A DNA stretch of 64,000 nt, from assembly GCA_034436755.1 (NCBI GenBank), contig DAOTVB010000025.1, forward strand, positions 36,354 to 100,353, written 5' to 3'. Shown here one piece after another: positions 41,764-51,215 of the stretch. The notes beneath the pieces were generated by a model. That model made no database searches and was not told the DNA's origin. It saw only the letters and a program-made list of their open reading frames with translations. This stretch comes from CAKZQX01 sp034436755 (GTDB lineage: Bacteria > Chloroflexota > Chloroflexia > Chloroflexales > Chloroflexaceae). The position numbers and the translations under genes were made by a program. The stretch's first letter is position 1. Each line of letters begins with the position of its first letter.

Positions 41764-43774
41764 CGTTCTGCTCCTTTGCAACTGGTGCGGCAATCAGGTT
41801 GCTGACCGCGTCGATCCACGCGTGCCAGCGCGGTGGGATCACCGTTGTGGTGTCATACTGGGTAATCACAGCCGGGCCGGTCAGGGTGACGCCCGGCACC
41901 AGCGTGTCGCGCGCATAGATCGGCGTGTCGTACTGCTCGGCCCCGGCAGGCCCGGCAAAGACCACCGGCTGCGTGTGGGTGGGCGTGGCGGTCGCGGTGG
42001 GGTCCAACTCGCGCCGCGCCAGTTCCGGCCGGGTCGCCGCCGCGTGGGTCTTGAGCCGCACATTCACCACCTGGACCGGCTCGCCCGGACTGCTGTAGCC
42101 GAAGCGTTGCGCATGCGCCGTGTGGAAATGCGCGACGGCTTCCGCAACCGCAGCGGTGTAGGGAATCATCAACTCGTATGACTGCCCCTGGTAGCGCAGA
42201 TCGAGAAAATGCTCAAGCGTAATCTGCTCGGGTGCGAAGCCCTCCTGCTGCAGATCAGCGCGGCCCTGTGACTCCAGATCGTTAAAGAGCGCTGTTACCT
42301 GTTCCTGCGCGGCGTCGGCGGGCAGCATCAGGGTATGCACATAATCCTTGAGGATATCGGCGGCCAGCATGCCCAGGGCCGAGAGCACCCCCGGCGTCGT
42401 CGGGATGAGCACGCGCGGCATGCTGAGGGCGGCCGCCAGTTCGCAGGCGTGCAGCGGACCCGCGCCCCCAAAGGCGACCAGCGTACACTGGCGCTGATCA
42501 ATGCCCCGCTCAACCGTGATGACGCGTACGGCCGCTTCCATGTTGGCGACAACAATGCGGATGATGCCCAGCGCGGTCTCCGCAACGGTTTTGTCCATCT
42601 GCGCGGCAATCTGCGCCACCACCTGCCGCGCACGGTCGGCATCCAGCGCCATCGCGCCGCCGAGGAACGCCTCCGGCAGCAGCCGCCCCAGCACAACATT
42701 CGCATCGGTAAGCGTCGCCGCGTTGCCACCGCTGCCATAGGCCGCCGGTCCCGGATCAGCTCCGGCCGAGACCGGCCCGACGCGCAGGGCACCACCGGCA
42801 TCAAACCAGGCAATGCTGCCGCCACCCGCCCCCACCGTGTGAATATCGATCATGGGCAGTTTTGAGGGGTAGCCGCCGATCCGTCCGTCGGTGGTCTCCT
42901 TGAGATCGCCATCGATCAATGCCACGTCGGTTGAGGTGCCGCCGATATCCAGGCTGACGACTCGCTCAAACCCGGAGGCCCGGGCCACAAAAGCTGCCCC
43001 CACCACCCCCGCCGCCGGGCCGGAGAGCAGCGTCCGCGCCGCCTCACGCCGGGCCACTGCGCTGGAGATTGAGCCGCCGTTCGACTGCATGATGCGGAGT
43101 GCTGTTCCGGCGGGCAGGGCGGCCTCGAGCCGCTGCAGGTAGCGTTCGATCAGCGGCCCGACGTAGGCATTCAGGACGACGGTGCTGGTGCGTTCGTACT
43201 CGCGGAACTCCGGCAGCACCTCAGCCGAGGCCGAGACATAGACCCCGGTGCGGCGAGCCGCTTCCGCCACGCGGCGCTCATGCTCCGGGTTGGCAAAGCT
43301 GAAGAGCAGGCAGATCGCAATCGCGGCAACCTCCGCTTCCTGGAGGGTTGCCAGGGCCGCCTCCAGCGAAGTGTCATCAAGCGGGATGAGTACCGCGCCC
43401 TGCTCGCTGAGCCGCTCGCGTACCTCCACCCGTAGCGCCTGCGGAACCAGCGGCGGCTCCCGCTGCACGCGCAGATCATAGAGTTTCGGGCGGATCTGGC
43501 GGCCAATCTCCAGCACATCCCGAAAGCCTGCCGTGGTGATCAGTCCGGTGCGCACACCTTTGTGTTCCAGCACTGCGTTGGTTGCCACGGTTGAGCCATG
43601 CACAACCATGGCATTCGGCTGCTCCAACACGCCCAGATCTTTGAGCCCGGTCAGGATCGCCCGCGAAGGATCATCGGGGGTCGAGAGCAGCTTGTGAACC
43701 CGCAGCGCGCCATCCTGAAAAATCACGAGATCGGTGAATGTTCCGCCGGTATCAACTCCAACAAGTAGTGGCAT
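41756..43774 (-). CDS. Hydantoinase A / oxoprolinase family subunit (HyuA-like)
   Basis: 672 residues. The N-terminal ATP-grasping Hydant_A_N region begins 'VGVDTGGTFTDLVIF' (phosphate-binding DxGGTxTD). Then 'VVHGSTVATNAVLEHKGVRT', 'LITTAGFRDVLEIGRQ', the second actin-like domain with 'VSLDIGGTSTDVALI' and 'IDIHTVGAGGGSIAWFD', 'GPVSAGADPGPAAYGSGG', and the C-terminal 'LVAFGGAGPLHACELA'. It phosphorylates or activates the substrate carbonyl for ring opening with the B subunit. The stop overlaps the B-subunit start by 8 bp, so the two are translationally coupled. About 350 bp of Family II repeat separates it from the next minus-strand gene. Confidence 0.92.
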   Translation of the reverse strand: MPLLVGVDTGGTFTDLVIFQDGALRVHKLLSTPDDPSRAILTGLKDLGVLEQPNAMVVHGSTVATNAVLEHKGVRTGLITTAGFRDVLEIGRQIRPKLYDLRVQREPPLVPQALRVEVRERLSEQGAVLIPLDDTSLEAALATLQEAEVAAIAICLLFSFANPEHERRVAEAARRTGVYVSASAEVLPEFREYERTSTVVLNAYVGPLIERYLQRLEAALPAGTALRIMQSNGGSISSAVARREAARTLLSGPAAGVVGAAFVARASGFERVVSLDIGGTSTDVALIDGDLKETTDGRIGGYPSKLPMIDIHTVGAGGGSIAWFDAGGALRVGPVSAGADPGPAAYGSGGNAATLTDANVVLGRLLPEAFLGGAMALDADRARQVVAQIAAQMDKTVAETALGIIRIVVANMEAAVRVITVERGIDQRQCTLVAFGGAGPLHACELAAALSMPRVLIPTTPGVLSALGMLAADILKDYVHTLMLPADAAQEQVTALFNDLESQGRADLQQEGFAPEQITLEHFLDLRYQGQSYELMIPYTAAVAEAVAHFHTAHAQRFGYSSPGEPVQVVNVRLKTHAAATRPELARRELDPTATATPTHTQPVVFAGPAGAEQYDTPIYARDTLVPGVTLTGPAVITQYDTTTVIPPRWHAWIDAVSNLIAAPVAKEQNDA

Positions 43775-43835
43775 AGCTGTTTACTCTGTTTCAATCCAAT
43801 GCCGAAAGCCCGATATTTTACAATCCGGATACCAC

Positions 43836-44119
43836 CGAACAGGATCCGGCTTATGAAGTTTGAATTTTTAATCCGGATACCACCGAACAGGAGTCCCGGC
43901 TTCAGCCGGATCAGGCGTTCCCGGCAGTCGGCCCTGTCCCGGCAGGCATCCCACCGGCTCAAGCCGGGACTCCCGGATGACATATCCGGACTATTTCCTC
44001 AACGTTCATCAACCGGATCAGGCGTTCCCGGCAGTCGGCCCTGTCCCGGCAGACCTCCCACCGGCTCAAGCCGGGACTCCCGGATGACATATCCGGACTA
44101 TTTCCTCAACGTTCATCAA
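43836..44119. repeat. Family II MITE-like element, copy B (internally duplicated)
   Basis: Left end TTATGAAGTTTGAATTTTTA with ATCCGGATACCACCGAACAG twice; right end TATCCGGACTATTTCCTCAA followed by CGTTCATCAA. A ~97 bp segment (starting 43916 and 44013) is repeated in tandem, each unit carrying CCACCGGCTCAAGCCGGGAC. Confidence 0.85.
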
Positions 44120-44127
44120 AATACCCC

Positions 44128-46692
44128 CTAGAAGACTGGATTGGCGCAACGGATCACCAGCAGGGTGACATCGTCGGCAACTTCGCTGCCGTTGGTATGG
44201 TTGCGCAATGCCTCCATCAGGTAGTGCAGTACCGCCCGGGCATCCTGGTCGAAGGGCGCGGCGGCCAGAACCTGTTCCACCCCGGTAAACCCCAGCAGCG
44301 TGCCGGTGGCATCGTGGGCCTCCGTAAAGCCGTCGGTCACGATCAGCAGCAGGTCGCCGGGATGGAGAGTCGTCATCACCGACTGATAGCGGGGAGTCAG
44401 CAGCGCCGTGCCCAGCGGGAGCCCCTGCATCTCCAGCCACTCCAGATGCCCATCGGCCCGCCGGAGCAGCAGCGGAATAGCGCCCGCACTCGCGGCCTGG
44501 AGCTGATACTCCTGCGTGCCGTTGGCGTGCAGATGCAGGTAGCAGAGCGCCACATTCTGATAGTTCTGTGCAGTGTAGTGGCACAACAGCCGATCCAGCC
44601 GCTCCAGATGCTGTGCCGGGGCCATATCTTCCTGGCCGGCGAGCGTGGTCAACATCGTGCTGGTGACGGCCATAAGTAGTGCTGCGCCAATGCCCTTCCC
44701 GGAGACATCGCCAACCGCCGCCGCCAGGCTCTGCGCCGAGAGCGGTTCAAACATGTAGAGATCGCCACCAACATCGCTGGCCGGCAGCGTCAGCGCGGCG
44801 ACTTCGAAGCTGCCGTGGCGCAGGTAATTCTCCGGCAGCAGGCTCTCCTGAATCGTCCGGGCGATGGTCAACTCATGGTGTAACCGTGCTTGGGTTGCCG
44901 TCTGCTCCAGGAGCCGCGCATTCTCAACCGCCACGGCAATCCGGTCGGTGAGGTCATCCAGGGCCGTAATCGAGCTGCGTTCATACCAGTCGCCGCTGAT
45001 CTGCCGGCCCAGCGCATAGAGCCCGACCGGCCGCCCACCCGCGATCAGGGTAAAGGCCAGATGAAAGCCCGCCTCCCACAGAACGCGCGACCACTGGTCA
45101 TCCAGCCGGGTGTAGGTGCGCCGACCCATCTGCCGGTCCTGCCGTTGCGCATATGCCCAGTTCTGCAGAATCAATGGCCGATCCAGCGGCCAGTCAGATG
45201 GCGGCGTTAACCGGATAATGCAGGCGGTGGGCTGGTCTTCCGCTTCCGCGCGCACATTCACCAGATATTGTTGACCAGATCCCGGTGGCACAAAATGCCC
45301 ATCGGCCCATACCAGAACCTGTGCGCCACTGATCCCTAACCGCCGTGGGATCTCCTGGTTGAGCAGCGGGAGCAGTGTCTCCCAGCCCTCGACATTGCGC
45401 AGTTCGCGCTGGAGCAGTTCGATCTCGTGGAGCAGCAGATGCCGCCCGTGATAGAAGATACGCTCAACCAGGTTGCGTGCGAGATGCAGCGCCGGGTTGA
45501 AGAGGGCTGCCAGCGCCAGCGTCGTCATGAAGATAACAAAACTGTCGCTACTATCAAAATCAAACATCTGCGGAATCGCCTGGCTGACCAGCGCGGTGAC
45601 AATAATGTACACCAGACTCAGCCCCAGCGTCAGCACCAGGTAGACCAGGGTGCGGCTCAAGACCGTATCCACATCGAGCAGGCGGTAGCGCAGAATTGCC
45701 ATGGCAAAACTGAAGGGAATTGCCGGCATCGGCAGGTAGACCAGCGTTAGAAAGGGCACAACCGGCCCGGTTGCCAGGGCAGTCGGCAGCGCCCAGAGCA
45801 GCAGCCAGGGCACCAGACCGACAATGCCGCCCCAGACAAGCCAGCGGAACTGGGCGCGCACCAGCGGATCACGCGTTCGGTGGTAGGCGCGCACGCCGAG
45901 GCCAATTCCCAGGAGCGCATGCAGCCCCGCCATACCGTTGACGATTGCGCCGCTAACGACCGCCGAGCGCCGCAGCAGGTCGCCCGGTGTCAGCACAAAG
46001 ATTACTGTCGCCAGCAGCATACTCGCGCCGTAGACCACCAGGGGTAGCCGGCGCGGATGCCAGAACCGCACCGGCTGCGGATATCCCAGAAAGAAGACCA
46101 GGAAGCCGCTGGTCAACCCGATACCAACGATCTGGAGCGGCACCAGCAGCGGCTCAAGCACCCAGGAGAGCGGTGGCGCACCAACCAGCGGGATTGCGCA
46201 CAACAGATAGAGCGCCAGTCCCAGAAATGCCAGATTCACCCCCTCCTCCGCCGGGCTGTCCCGCCCCAGCACGCCGATCAGCGCCGCAACCACCAGCGCC
46301 GCCAACCCCAGCAGGATCGCGCTACTCCACCAGAGCAGCGCCAGACCCGGCGGGGTACGCACGGCGGGTACGATAATGTTCGAGATCGTGTGACCATCCC
46401 GGACAACCGTGACCCGGTACCACTGCTCACGCTGGAAATCGGCCAGGGCTGCCAGGCCGGCGCGCTGCCATGCCTCCGGCGACTGTCCATTCAGTTCAAC
46501 AACCCGGTCGCCCGGCTGCAGACGGCTCTCCCGATACATAAACGCGCCGACAATCCGCGGATCGCTGCCGCCGGCAAAGGGGAGCGTGGGCGCATACCAG
46601 CGGTAGCCGTAGGCCGACATGCCCAGCAGCAATACCAGCAGCGGCAGCACCAGGCGTGACCAGCGCAGACGGCGCACAGCAAATGAGTCCAT
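44128..46692 (-). CDS. Membrane PDZ-like / GAF / SpoIIE (PP2C) serine phosphatase
   Basis: 854 residues from ATG 46692 (GAGG 10 bases upstream); a start at 46743 would add 17 residues. Order: a membrane helix (LVLPLLVLLLGMSAYGY), a PDZ-like loop domain ('RLQPGDRVVELNGQSPEAWQ'), about eight further helices (residues ~120-380), a GAF-like domain (~450-610) and a C-terminal PP2C/SpoIIE phosphatase: 'SDVGGDLYMFEPLSAQSLAA', 'VGDVSGKGIGAALLMAV', 'LLIVTDGFTEAHD' and 'EVADDVTLLVIRC'. The metal-binding Asp residues (GDVSGKG, TDGFTE, ADDVTL) are present. Such phosphatases act on anti-anti-sigma factors in partner-switching cascades; none is encoded nearby. It senses membrane or periplasm-side signals (inference). 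Confidence 0.88.
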   Translation of the reverse strand: MDSFAVRRLRWSRLVLPLLVLLLGMSAYGYRWYAPTLPFAGGSDPRIVGAFMYRESRLQPGDRVVELNGQSPEAWQRAGLAALADFQREQWYRVTVVRDGHTISNIIVPAVRTPPGLALLWWSSAILLGLAALVVAALIGVLGRDSPAEEGVNLAFLGLALYLLCAIPLVGAPPLSWVLEPLLVPLQIVGIGLTSGFLVFFLGYPQPVRFWHPRRLPLVVYGASMLLATVIFVLTPGDLLRRSAVVSGAIVNGMAGLHALLGIGLGVRAYHRTRDPLVRAQFRWLVWGGIVGLVPWLLLWALPTALATGPVVPFLTLVYLPMPAIPFSFAMAILRYRLLDVDTVLSRTLVYLVLTLGLSLVYIIVTALVSQAIPQMFDFDSSDSFVIFMTTLALAALFNPALHLARNLVERIFYHGRHLLLHEIELLQRELRNVEGWETLLPLLNQEIPRRLGISGAQVLVWADGHFVPPGSGQQYLVNVRAEAEDQPTACIIRLTPPSDWPLDRPLILQNWAYAQRQDRQMGRRTYTRLDDQWSRVLWEAGFHLAFTLIAGGRPVGLYALGRQISGDWYERSSITALDDLTDRIAVAVENARLLEQTATQARLHHELTIARTIQESLLPENYLRHGSFEVAALTLPASDVGGDLYMFEPLSAQSLAAAVGDVSGKGIGAALLMAVTSTMLTTLAGQEDMAPAQHLERLDRLLCHYTAQNYQNVALCYLHLHANGTQEYQLQAASAGAIPLLLRRADGHLEWLEMQGLPLGTALLTPRYQSVMTTLHPGDLLLIVTDGFTEAHDATGTLLGFTGVEQVLAAAPFDQDARAVLHYLMEALRNHTNGSEVADDVTLLVIRCANPVF

Positions 46693-46783
46693 GCGGTGAT
46701 GACCTCGTACCGGAACCACAATTGCGGAGACATGGTGTGACATAGCTTTTGTTACGCAATTCCTTGTAGTGCTTCACGCGGTG

Positions 46784-46812
46784 ATTGTAGCAGCAGCGTT
46801 GGTTGCTGGCAA
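46784..46812 (-). promoter_or_regulatory. Promoter of the SpoIIE-type phosphatase gene
   Basis: On the minus strand: TTGCCA (46812-46807), 17-base spacer, TACAAT (46789-46784). The transcript start near 46777 leaves a leader of 34 bases to the first possible ATG (46743) or about 85 to 46692. Confidence 0.65.
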
Positions 46813-46844
46813 TCTGCAATGTCAGGCTGTGGGAAAGTTTCGAG

Positions 46845-46850
46845 TATAAT
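46845..46850 (+). promoter_or_regulatory. -10 element of a likely leaderless promoter
   Basis: TATAAT lies only 10 bases before the ATG at 46861, so the transcript should begin 3-4 bases before, or at, the start codon. No good -35 box is visible. It sits back to back with the phosphatase promoter. Confidence 0.5.
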
Positions 46851-46860
46851 AAGCACGGCT

Positions 46861-47823
46861 ATGAAGTATGAGCATCTCAACCGCTATGATATTGCGCCCG
46901 ACGACGAGCGCTACAGTGATGCCTGGCGGCGTGTGCTGGCCCGCCTGGGTGATTATACCGCTATCATTGTACAGTCGCTGAATATGCGGCCCAGTGCTGT
47001 CACCCTCCTGGCTCAGACCAGTAGCCATGTGCTGGTGCGCCTCACTACCCCCAGCGAGCATGTCGTCCTGCGCATCGCGCCCGAAGTAGACCTGGGCGGC
47101 GAAATCTACTTTGGACGGATGTTGACGGCTCACCAGTTACCCACGGTGCGGATTGTTCACTATGATCTGACGGGGGGACTGGTACCGTTCAACTATATGC
47201 TGGAGAGTTACATCGGCGGTGTCAGTGCGCTGCAACTGCACGAACCGCACTTTGTCCGGGATGTGGCGCGCCAGGTTGGGCGTACGCTGCGGCGTATCCA
47301 CCGGATCGGGGCGCATGGCTGGGGCCGCCCGAATGCGGTGGGGCGCTGGCCTACTCCCGACTGGCACACCGTCCTGCGGCATCTGCACGCGACCTTTGTC
47401 CTGGAGCCCGCCGATGCGCTGGTCTTCGCTGAAGCGGAACGCGCGGCGGTGACAGCGCTGCTGGAGCATCCCGACCTGAACTGCAGCAAACCCAACGTGA
47501 TGCATGGCAATCTCGGGCCGCATACCGTGCGCTGCACCACGGGCGAACATGTGCAACTCGAAGCCCTGTTTGACCCCGGCGCAACGGTCGGCGGCGATGG
47601 ACTGCTTGACCTGGCGCTGGGCATGGACCCGGCCTACCCGGATGAGTGGCGGACGGGTCTGCTGGAGGGATATGCGGCGGTAATGCCCCTCACTCCTATT
47701 GAACGCGAACGGCTGCGGCTTTTTCAGATCCTGACCTGCTACTGGCACGCCTGCCGGCGCTACATGCTGGCCGAGCCGCACGAGTCGGCCCGCGATCAGG
47801 TGCTGGCGCTACTTGAGGCTTAG
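46861..47823 (+). CDS. Aminoglycoside-phosphotransferase-fold protein with altered active site
   Basis: 320 residues from ATG 46861; the ATG at 46819 lies upstream of the -10 box and its peptide is unconvincing. APH-fold landmarks: an N-lobe with 'VLVRLTTPSEHVVLRIAP', 'VPFNYMLESYIGGVSALQL' as hinge, 'DVARQVGRTLRRIHRIGAHG', then the catalytic loop. Where active kinases have HGDLHPGN, this protein reads HGNLGPHT (His215-Gly-Asn217), so the catalytic Asp is Asn and the metal-binding Asn is Thr. The following 'ALFDPGATVGGDGLLDLALG' keeps the DFG-like Asp. It may be a pseudokinase or have changed chemistry. Divergently transcribed from the phosphatase gene. Substrate unknown. Confidence 0.78.
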   Translation: MKYEHLNRYDIAPDDERYSDAWRRVLARLGDYTAIIVQSLNMRPSAVTLLAQTSSHVLVRLTTPSEHVVLRIAPEVDLGGEIYFGRMLTAHQLPTVRIVHYDLTGGLVPFNYMLESYIGGVSALQLHEPHFVRDVARQVGRTLRRIHRIGAHGWGRPNAVGRWPTPDWHTVLRHLHATFVLEPADALVFAEAERAAVTALLEHPDLNCSKPNVMHGNLGPHTVRCTTGEHVQLEALFDPGATVGGDGLLDLALGMDPAYPDEWRTGLLEGYAAVMPLTPIERERLRLFQILTCYWHACRRYMLAEPHESARDQVLALLEA

Positions 47824-47824
47824 G

Positions 47825-47880
47825 GGACAGGGGATAGGGGATAGGGGACAGGGGACAGGTTGCAGGGGACAGGTTGCAGG
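47825..47880. repeat. G-rich heptanucleotide repeat (GGGGACA / GGGGATA)
   Basis: Six GGGGAYA units at period 7 then GGTTGCA/GGGGACA variants, starting 2 bases after the APH-like stop. Successive G4 runs on the plus strand are a strong candidate for a G-quadruplex in the 3'-untranslated region. Confidence 0.8.
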
Positions 47881-47883
47881 TAG

Positions 47884-47903
47884 GGACGCGCAGCAGCGCG
47901 TCC
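47884..47903. repeat. GGACGCGC hairpin repeat
   Basis: GGACGCGC-AGCA-GCGCGTCC, perfect 8 bp stem. Close relatives are at 54392-54411 (imperfect) and 62047-62066, each near TAGGGA and CCGC flanks. Confidence 0.7.
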
Positions 47904-47945
47904 GCCCTGCCCTGTGCAGGAACCCCCGCCCGCAGCAGCCACCCC

Positions 47946-50306
47946 TCACCCAGCGCCCGGCGTGGCGGACGGCGGGTCAAGCCCCACCAGCGCGCGGAAC
48001 TCGGCATCGGCGCGCAGGGCGGCGAAATCCGGGTCGCGCTGTGCCCACTCCATCTGCCCCGGAGCCTTCTCCAGGGCCACGCGCAGCAGATCCAGGGCAG
48101 CGCGGCGGTTGCCCGCGATAGCCGCGAAGCAGGCGTGGTCGTACTCATCTTTCCGCTCCATTAGCGGGCGGGCCAGGGCCAGATGGTGATCGCCCGCTTC
48201 CCGGTCGCCCAGGTGGTAGCAGGCGTTGGCCAGGCTGGCGTGGAACGAACCATTATTCGGGTCAAGGGTGGTTGCCTGCCGAAAGGCGGCGCGGGCCGGT
48301 TCCCAGGCTCCCTGGACTGCGTATATCAGCCCGATGTTGGTGTGTGCCCAGCCATTGCGGGGATCAAGTTCCAGTGCTTGCTGATAGAGCTGTAACGCCT
48401 GCGCGTTGTTTCCTTGCCGACGGTACACCCCCCCGATATTGCGTGTAACGACAGCCCGGTCACTATCAGAAGTGCAGTGCTCCAACGCCTGCTGGTAGGT
48501 GGTCAGGGCCGCTTCTCAGGCGCGCTGATCGTTGTACACATTGCCCATACCATTGTACGGCCAGGGGTTTTCCGGGTCGAGCACTACTGCCCGCTGGTAG
48601 ACTATCAATGCAGCATCAAGCAGGTTATCTTCATGTAACGTATCCCCCAGCGCCTTCCAGCGTTGTCCCAACTGCTCCCGCAGTTTCTCGCCCTCCTCCG
48701 GCAAACCCTGCTCGGCCTCGGTGTAGAACTGCTGTGCCTGGATGTACTGCTTGCGGTCGGCGCACAACCGGCCCTGGCGCAGGGCAATAATCGCCCGGCG
48801 TTCAGCCTCATCGGCACCGGCCAGGTAGCGCTGGTGGCGCGGGCGGCGCAGTTCTTCGTGCAACGCTGCTTCGGTTTCCGGTACAAAGGCAGCAGAGCCG
48901 GCACTCGCCAGCGCCCTGAGCCAGGTTTTGCCACGCTTCCCCAGCAATGCCCGCTCTTCCTCAAGCGCCTGCATTAGCCCGTCGCGCAGTTGCGTGCTGT
49001 AGGCCAGACCCTCGACAAAGCGCGGGATGATCCAGTCCAGCGCGGCTCCTTCATCCTGCCAGAGCAGGAAGCGCGCCAGTTCCAGGGTGGTGGCAACCCA
49101 GCCATGCGCTTCGTCGTCGGCGCAGCGCTCCTCGATCAGCGGCTCCAACTGCTCCTGGCGGGCCAGTTCCTGCCGCAGCGCCGTTACCGCCCGTTCAATC
49201 CGCGTCTGCACCCAGCTTTCCGCCCGCAGCGTCCGCAGATCCTCGCGGAAGAACATGGCCGGTGCCTCATGCAGTTGGTAGCTCTGCTGCGTACTTCGCC
49301 CGGTGTGGCGATAGACCGAGGCATAGTCCCGCTCCAGGCGGCGCATGTAGGCGCTGAAATCCAGGCCGGTGCCCGCTTCCAGCTTCATCGCCCGTAGCAC
49401 GCGCTCGCTGCCGTTCGCCAGCGCCAGCATGTAGAGTGCCTCCCGGTCGGGGGCATGCTGCAGGCAGTAGCGGGTGTAGCGCCGGGTCATCTCTTCGATA
49501 ATCTGGTAGTGCGGAATGCCCCCGGGCAGGTCGGCCACCACCGCCTCCAGCCCACCCTGCTGCCGGTAGATCTGCGCGGCCTGGCGCACCGCCAGCGGAA
49601 TCCCGCGCGTGGCCTGGGCCAGTGCATCCAGTTCCGCATCTTCCAGGGTGATAGTGGGCGACTGCGCCGCAAAATAGCGCCGGATATCGTCGCGCGCCAG
49701 TTCGCCAATGTCGTAGGCGATCAGGCGGGCGGGGAAGTCGCCTTCATAGCCGGGCACATAACCGCGCTCATCCTGGCGGCTGCGGCGCAGGTCATTTCGC
49801 CCAGCGATCACCCAGAGCAGTTGCGGCCCGCTGGCCCGGATCAGGCTGCGCATCAGCGGGTCGGCCCGGTCAACCAGTTCGTAGGTATCCATCAGGATCA
49901 CCAGCGGCTGCGGGGCGGAGAGGCGGCGCAACCCGGCCGCCAGGGCGTGCGCCAGCTCCCCGGCCGGATCATAGAAGAGTGCAAACTCCTCTGGGGCGAG
50001 GTTAGCCCGCAGGTGGTTTTCCGCCATGCCGCGCAGCGTCTGCAACTTCGTGCGGTCATCGGGCGCAACCCCCAGCAGACGACAGAGGCGCGGCGTATCG
50101 GCTTCATCGCGCAGGAACAGCGCCAGATCGTGCAGGGGCAGGCCGGACAGCGGAGAGCTACTGCCGCGCTGCGCGTCACCGCTCTGCAGGCGCGCCACCT
50201 GCGCGTCAACTTCTTCGCGCCGCTGTTTTAACCGCTCGTAATCTGCGAACGGGGCGCGGCCCCAGTCCGCGTGCGCAATCGCCCCCTGATAGAAGGCCTG
50301 AAACAC
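47946..50306 (-). pseudogene. Decayed NTPase-TPR gene with internal TGA and missing P-loop
   Basis: Two minus-strand frames, 50306-48516 (596 residues) and 48485-47946 (179 residues), are in the same phase and separated by one TGA at 48516-48518. Reading through it gives an uninterrupted TPR array (NDQRA-stop-EAALTTYQQALEH). The N-terminal part has a Walker B-like strand 'PLVILMDTYELVDRADPLMR', a 'LLWVIAGRNDLRRSR' sensor strand and 'IPLAVRQAAQIYRQQGG', as in STAND/AAA signalling ATPases. No Walker A precedes it: upstream of 50306 the sequence runs into heptanucleotide repeat. The C-terminal half is about eight TPR-like repeats. Intact relatives would act as scaffold or signalling ATPases. The gene is probably dead, unless TGA is read through. 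Confidence 0.7.
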
Positions 50307-50321
50307 CGTCTCCGCATCAAC

Positions 50322-50536
50322 GGGGAGTGGCGATTGGGGAGTGGGTCGAGACGCGCGGCGGTGGGTTTGCTATACTGAGACACATGTAGGATTGCTATAT
50401 CGCTGGTGCGTAGAACGCACCCTACGGCGGTCTGGAGTCTGGTGCGTAGAACTACGGCGGTCTGGGGTCTGGTGCGTAGAACGCACCCTACGGCGGTCTG
50501 GGGTCTGGTGCGTAGAACGCACCTTACGGCTGGTGG
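50322..50536. repeat. Repeat block: heptamers and four 36 bp GGTGCG units
   Basis: 50322-50348 has GGGGAGTGGCGATT-type period-7 sequence. From 50404, about four tandem ~36 bp units TGGTGCGTAGAACGCACCCT + ACGGCGGTCTGGGGTC follow, one with a shortened hairpin. GGTGCG/CGCACC pair in each intact unit. Confidence 0.8.
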
Positions 50537-50572
50537 AACCGTCCACGAATAGGACCACGAATGCACGAATGG

Positions 50573-50645
50573 GCGGAAGACAGCGCTGAACTGCTGTCGT
50601 CGTTGCGTCGATAATGCTCGTACGCCGGCATAGTCGTAGTGCCGC
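50573..50645 (+). pseudogene. Duplicated 3' end of the antitoxin-like gene
   Basis: This 73 bp is almost identical to 51414-51486: the last ~14 codons (ending AELLSSLRR, stop TAA) and ~30 bp of downstream sequence. No start or upstream coding sequence remains; the preceding bases belong to an unrelated GAATAGGACCACGAATGCAC stretch. Confidence 0.75.
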
Positions 50646-50683
50646 CTTCAGGCGGTCCTGCTGCGGGAAAACCGCCTGATGAA

Positions 50684-51045
50684 CGGTGCATCGAATGCAC
50701 CCTACGCCTGGCTGCGCAGATGGCAGTGCTGACAGGTCTGCAGAGACCTGTCAGCACTCTCCGGCCGGGGGCGAAAGATGCGAAACGGTTGAAGAACTGG
50801 GAACCCCGCCTGAGGAACGGTGAGAAGATCCTGCGGGTCTGGCGTGCGGCAGAAAATGGTGCATAAAATGCACCCTACGGCTACGGCGGGCTGATGAACG
50901 GTGCATAAAATGCACCCTACGCCTGGCTGCGCAGATGGCAGTGCTGACAGGTCTGCAGAGACCTGTCAGCACTCTCCGGCCGGGGGCGAAAGATGTTTTG
51001 CCCCTACGGCGGGCTGATGAACGGTGCATAAAATGCACCCTACGA
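50684..51045. repeat. Direct repeats with GGTGCA and GACAGGTCT palindromes
   Basis: A ~95 bp unit occurs at ~50684-50778 and ~50900-50995: GGTGCAT..ATGCACC hairpin, CCTACGCCTGGCTGCGCAGA, the palindrome GTGCTGACAGGTCT/AGACCTGTCAGCAC, then CTCTCCGGCCGGGGGCGAAA. Extra GGTGCATAAAATGCACC hairpins are at ~50858 and ~51024. No gene is supported in 50307-51215. Confidence 0.85.
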
Positions 51046-51215
51046 TGGCTTTGTTCAGCACAGCGGCGGGCTTTTACCACCTTCGCCCGTGGGTATGCTA
51101 TACTGAGGCCCGACCCGCAGAGCTACCCGGCCCGGTCAGACAAAGGCGTGGAGTATGCCGCTACCAGGTAATCAAAGAACTGACAAATATACGCGAGGAT
51201 GAGAGGATTCAGCGC

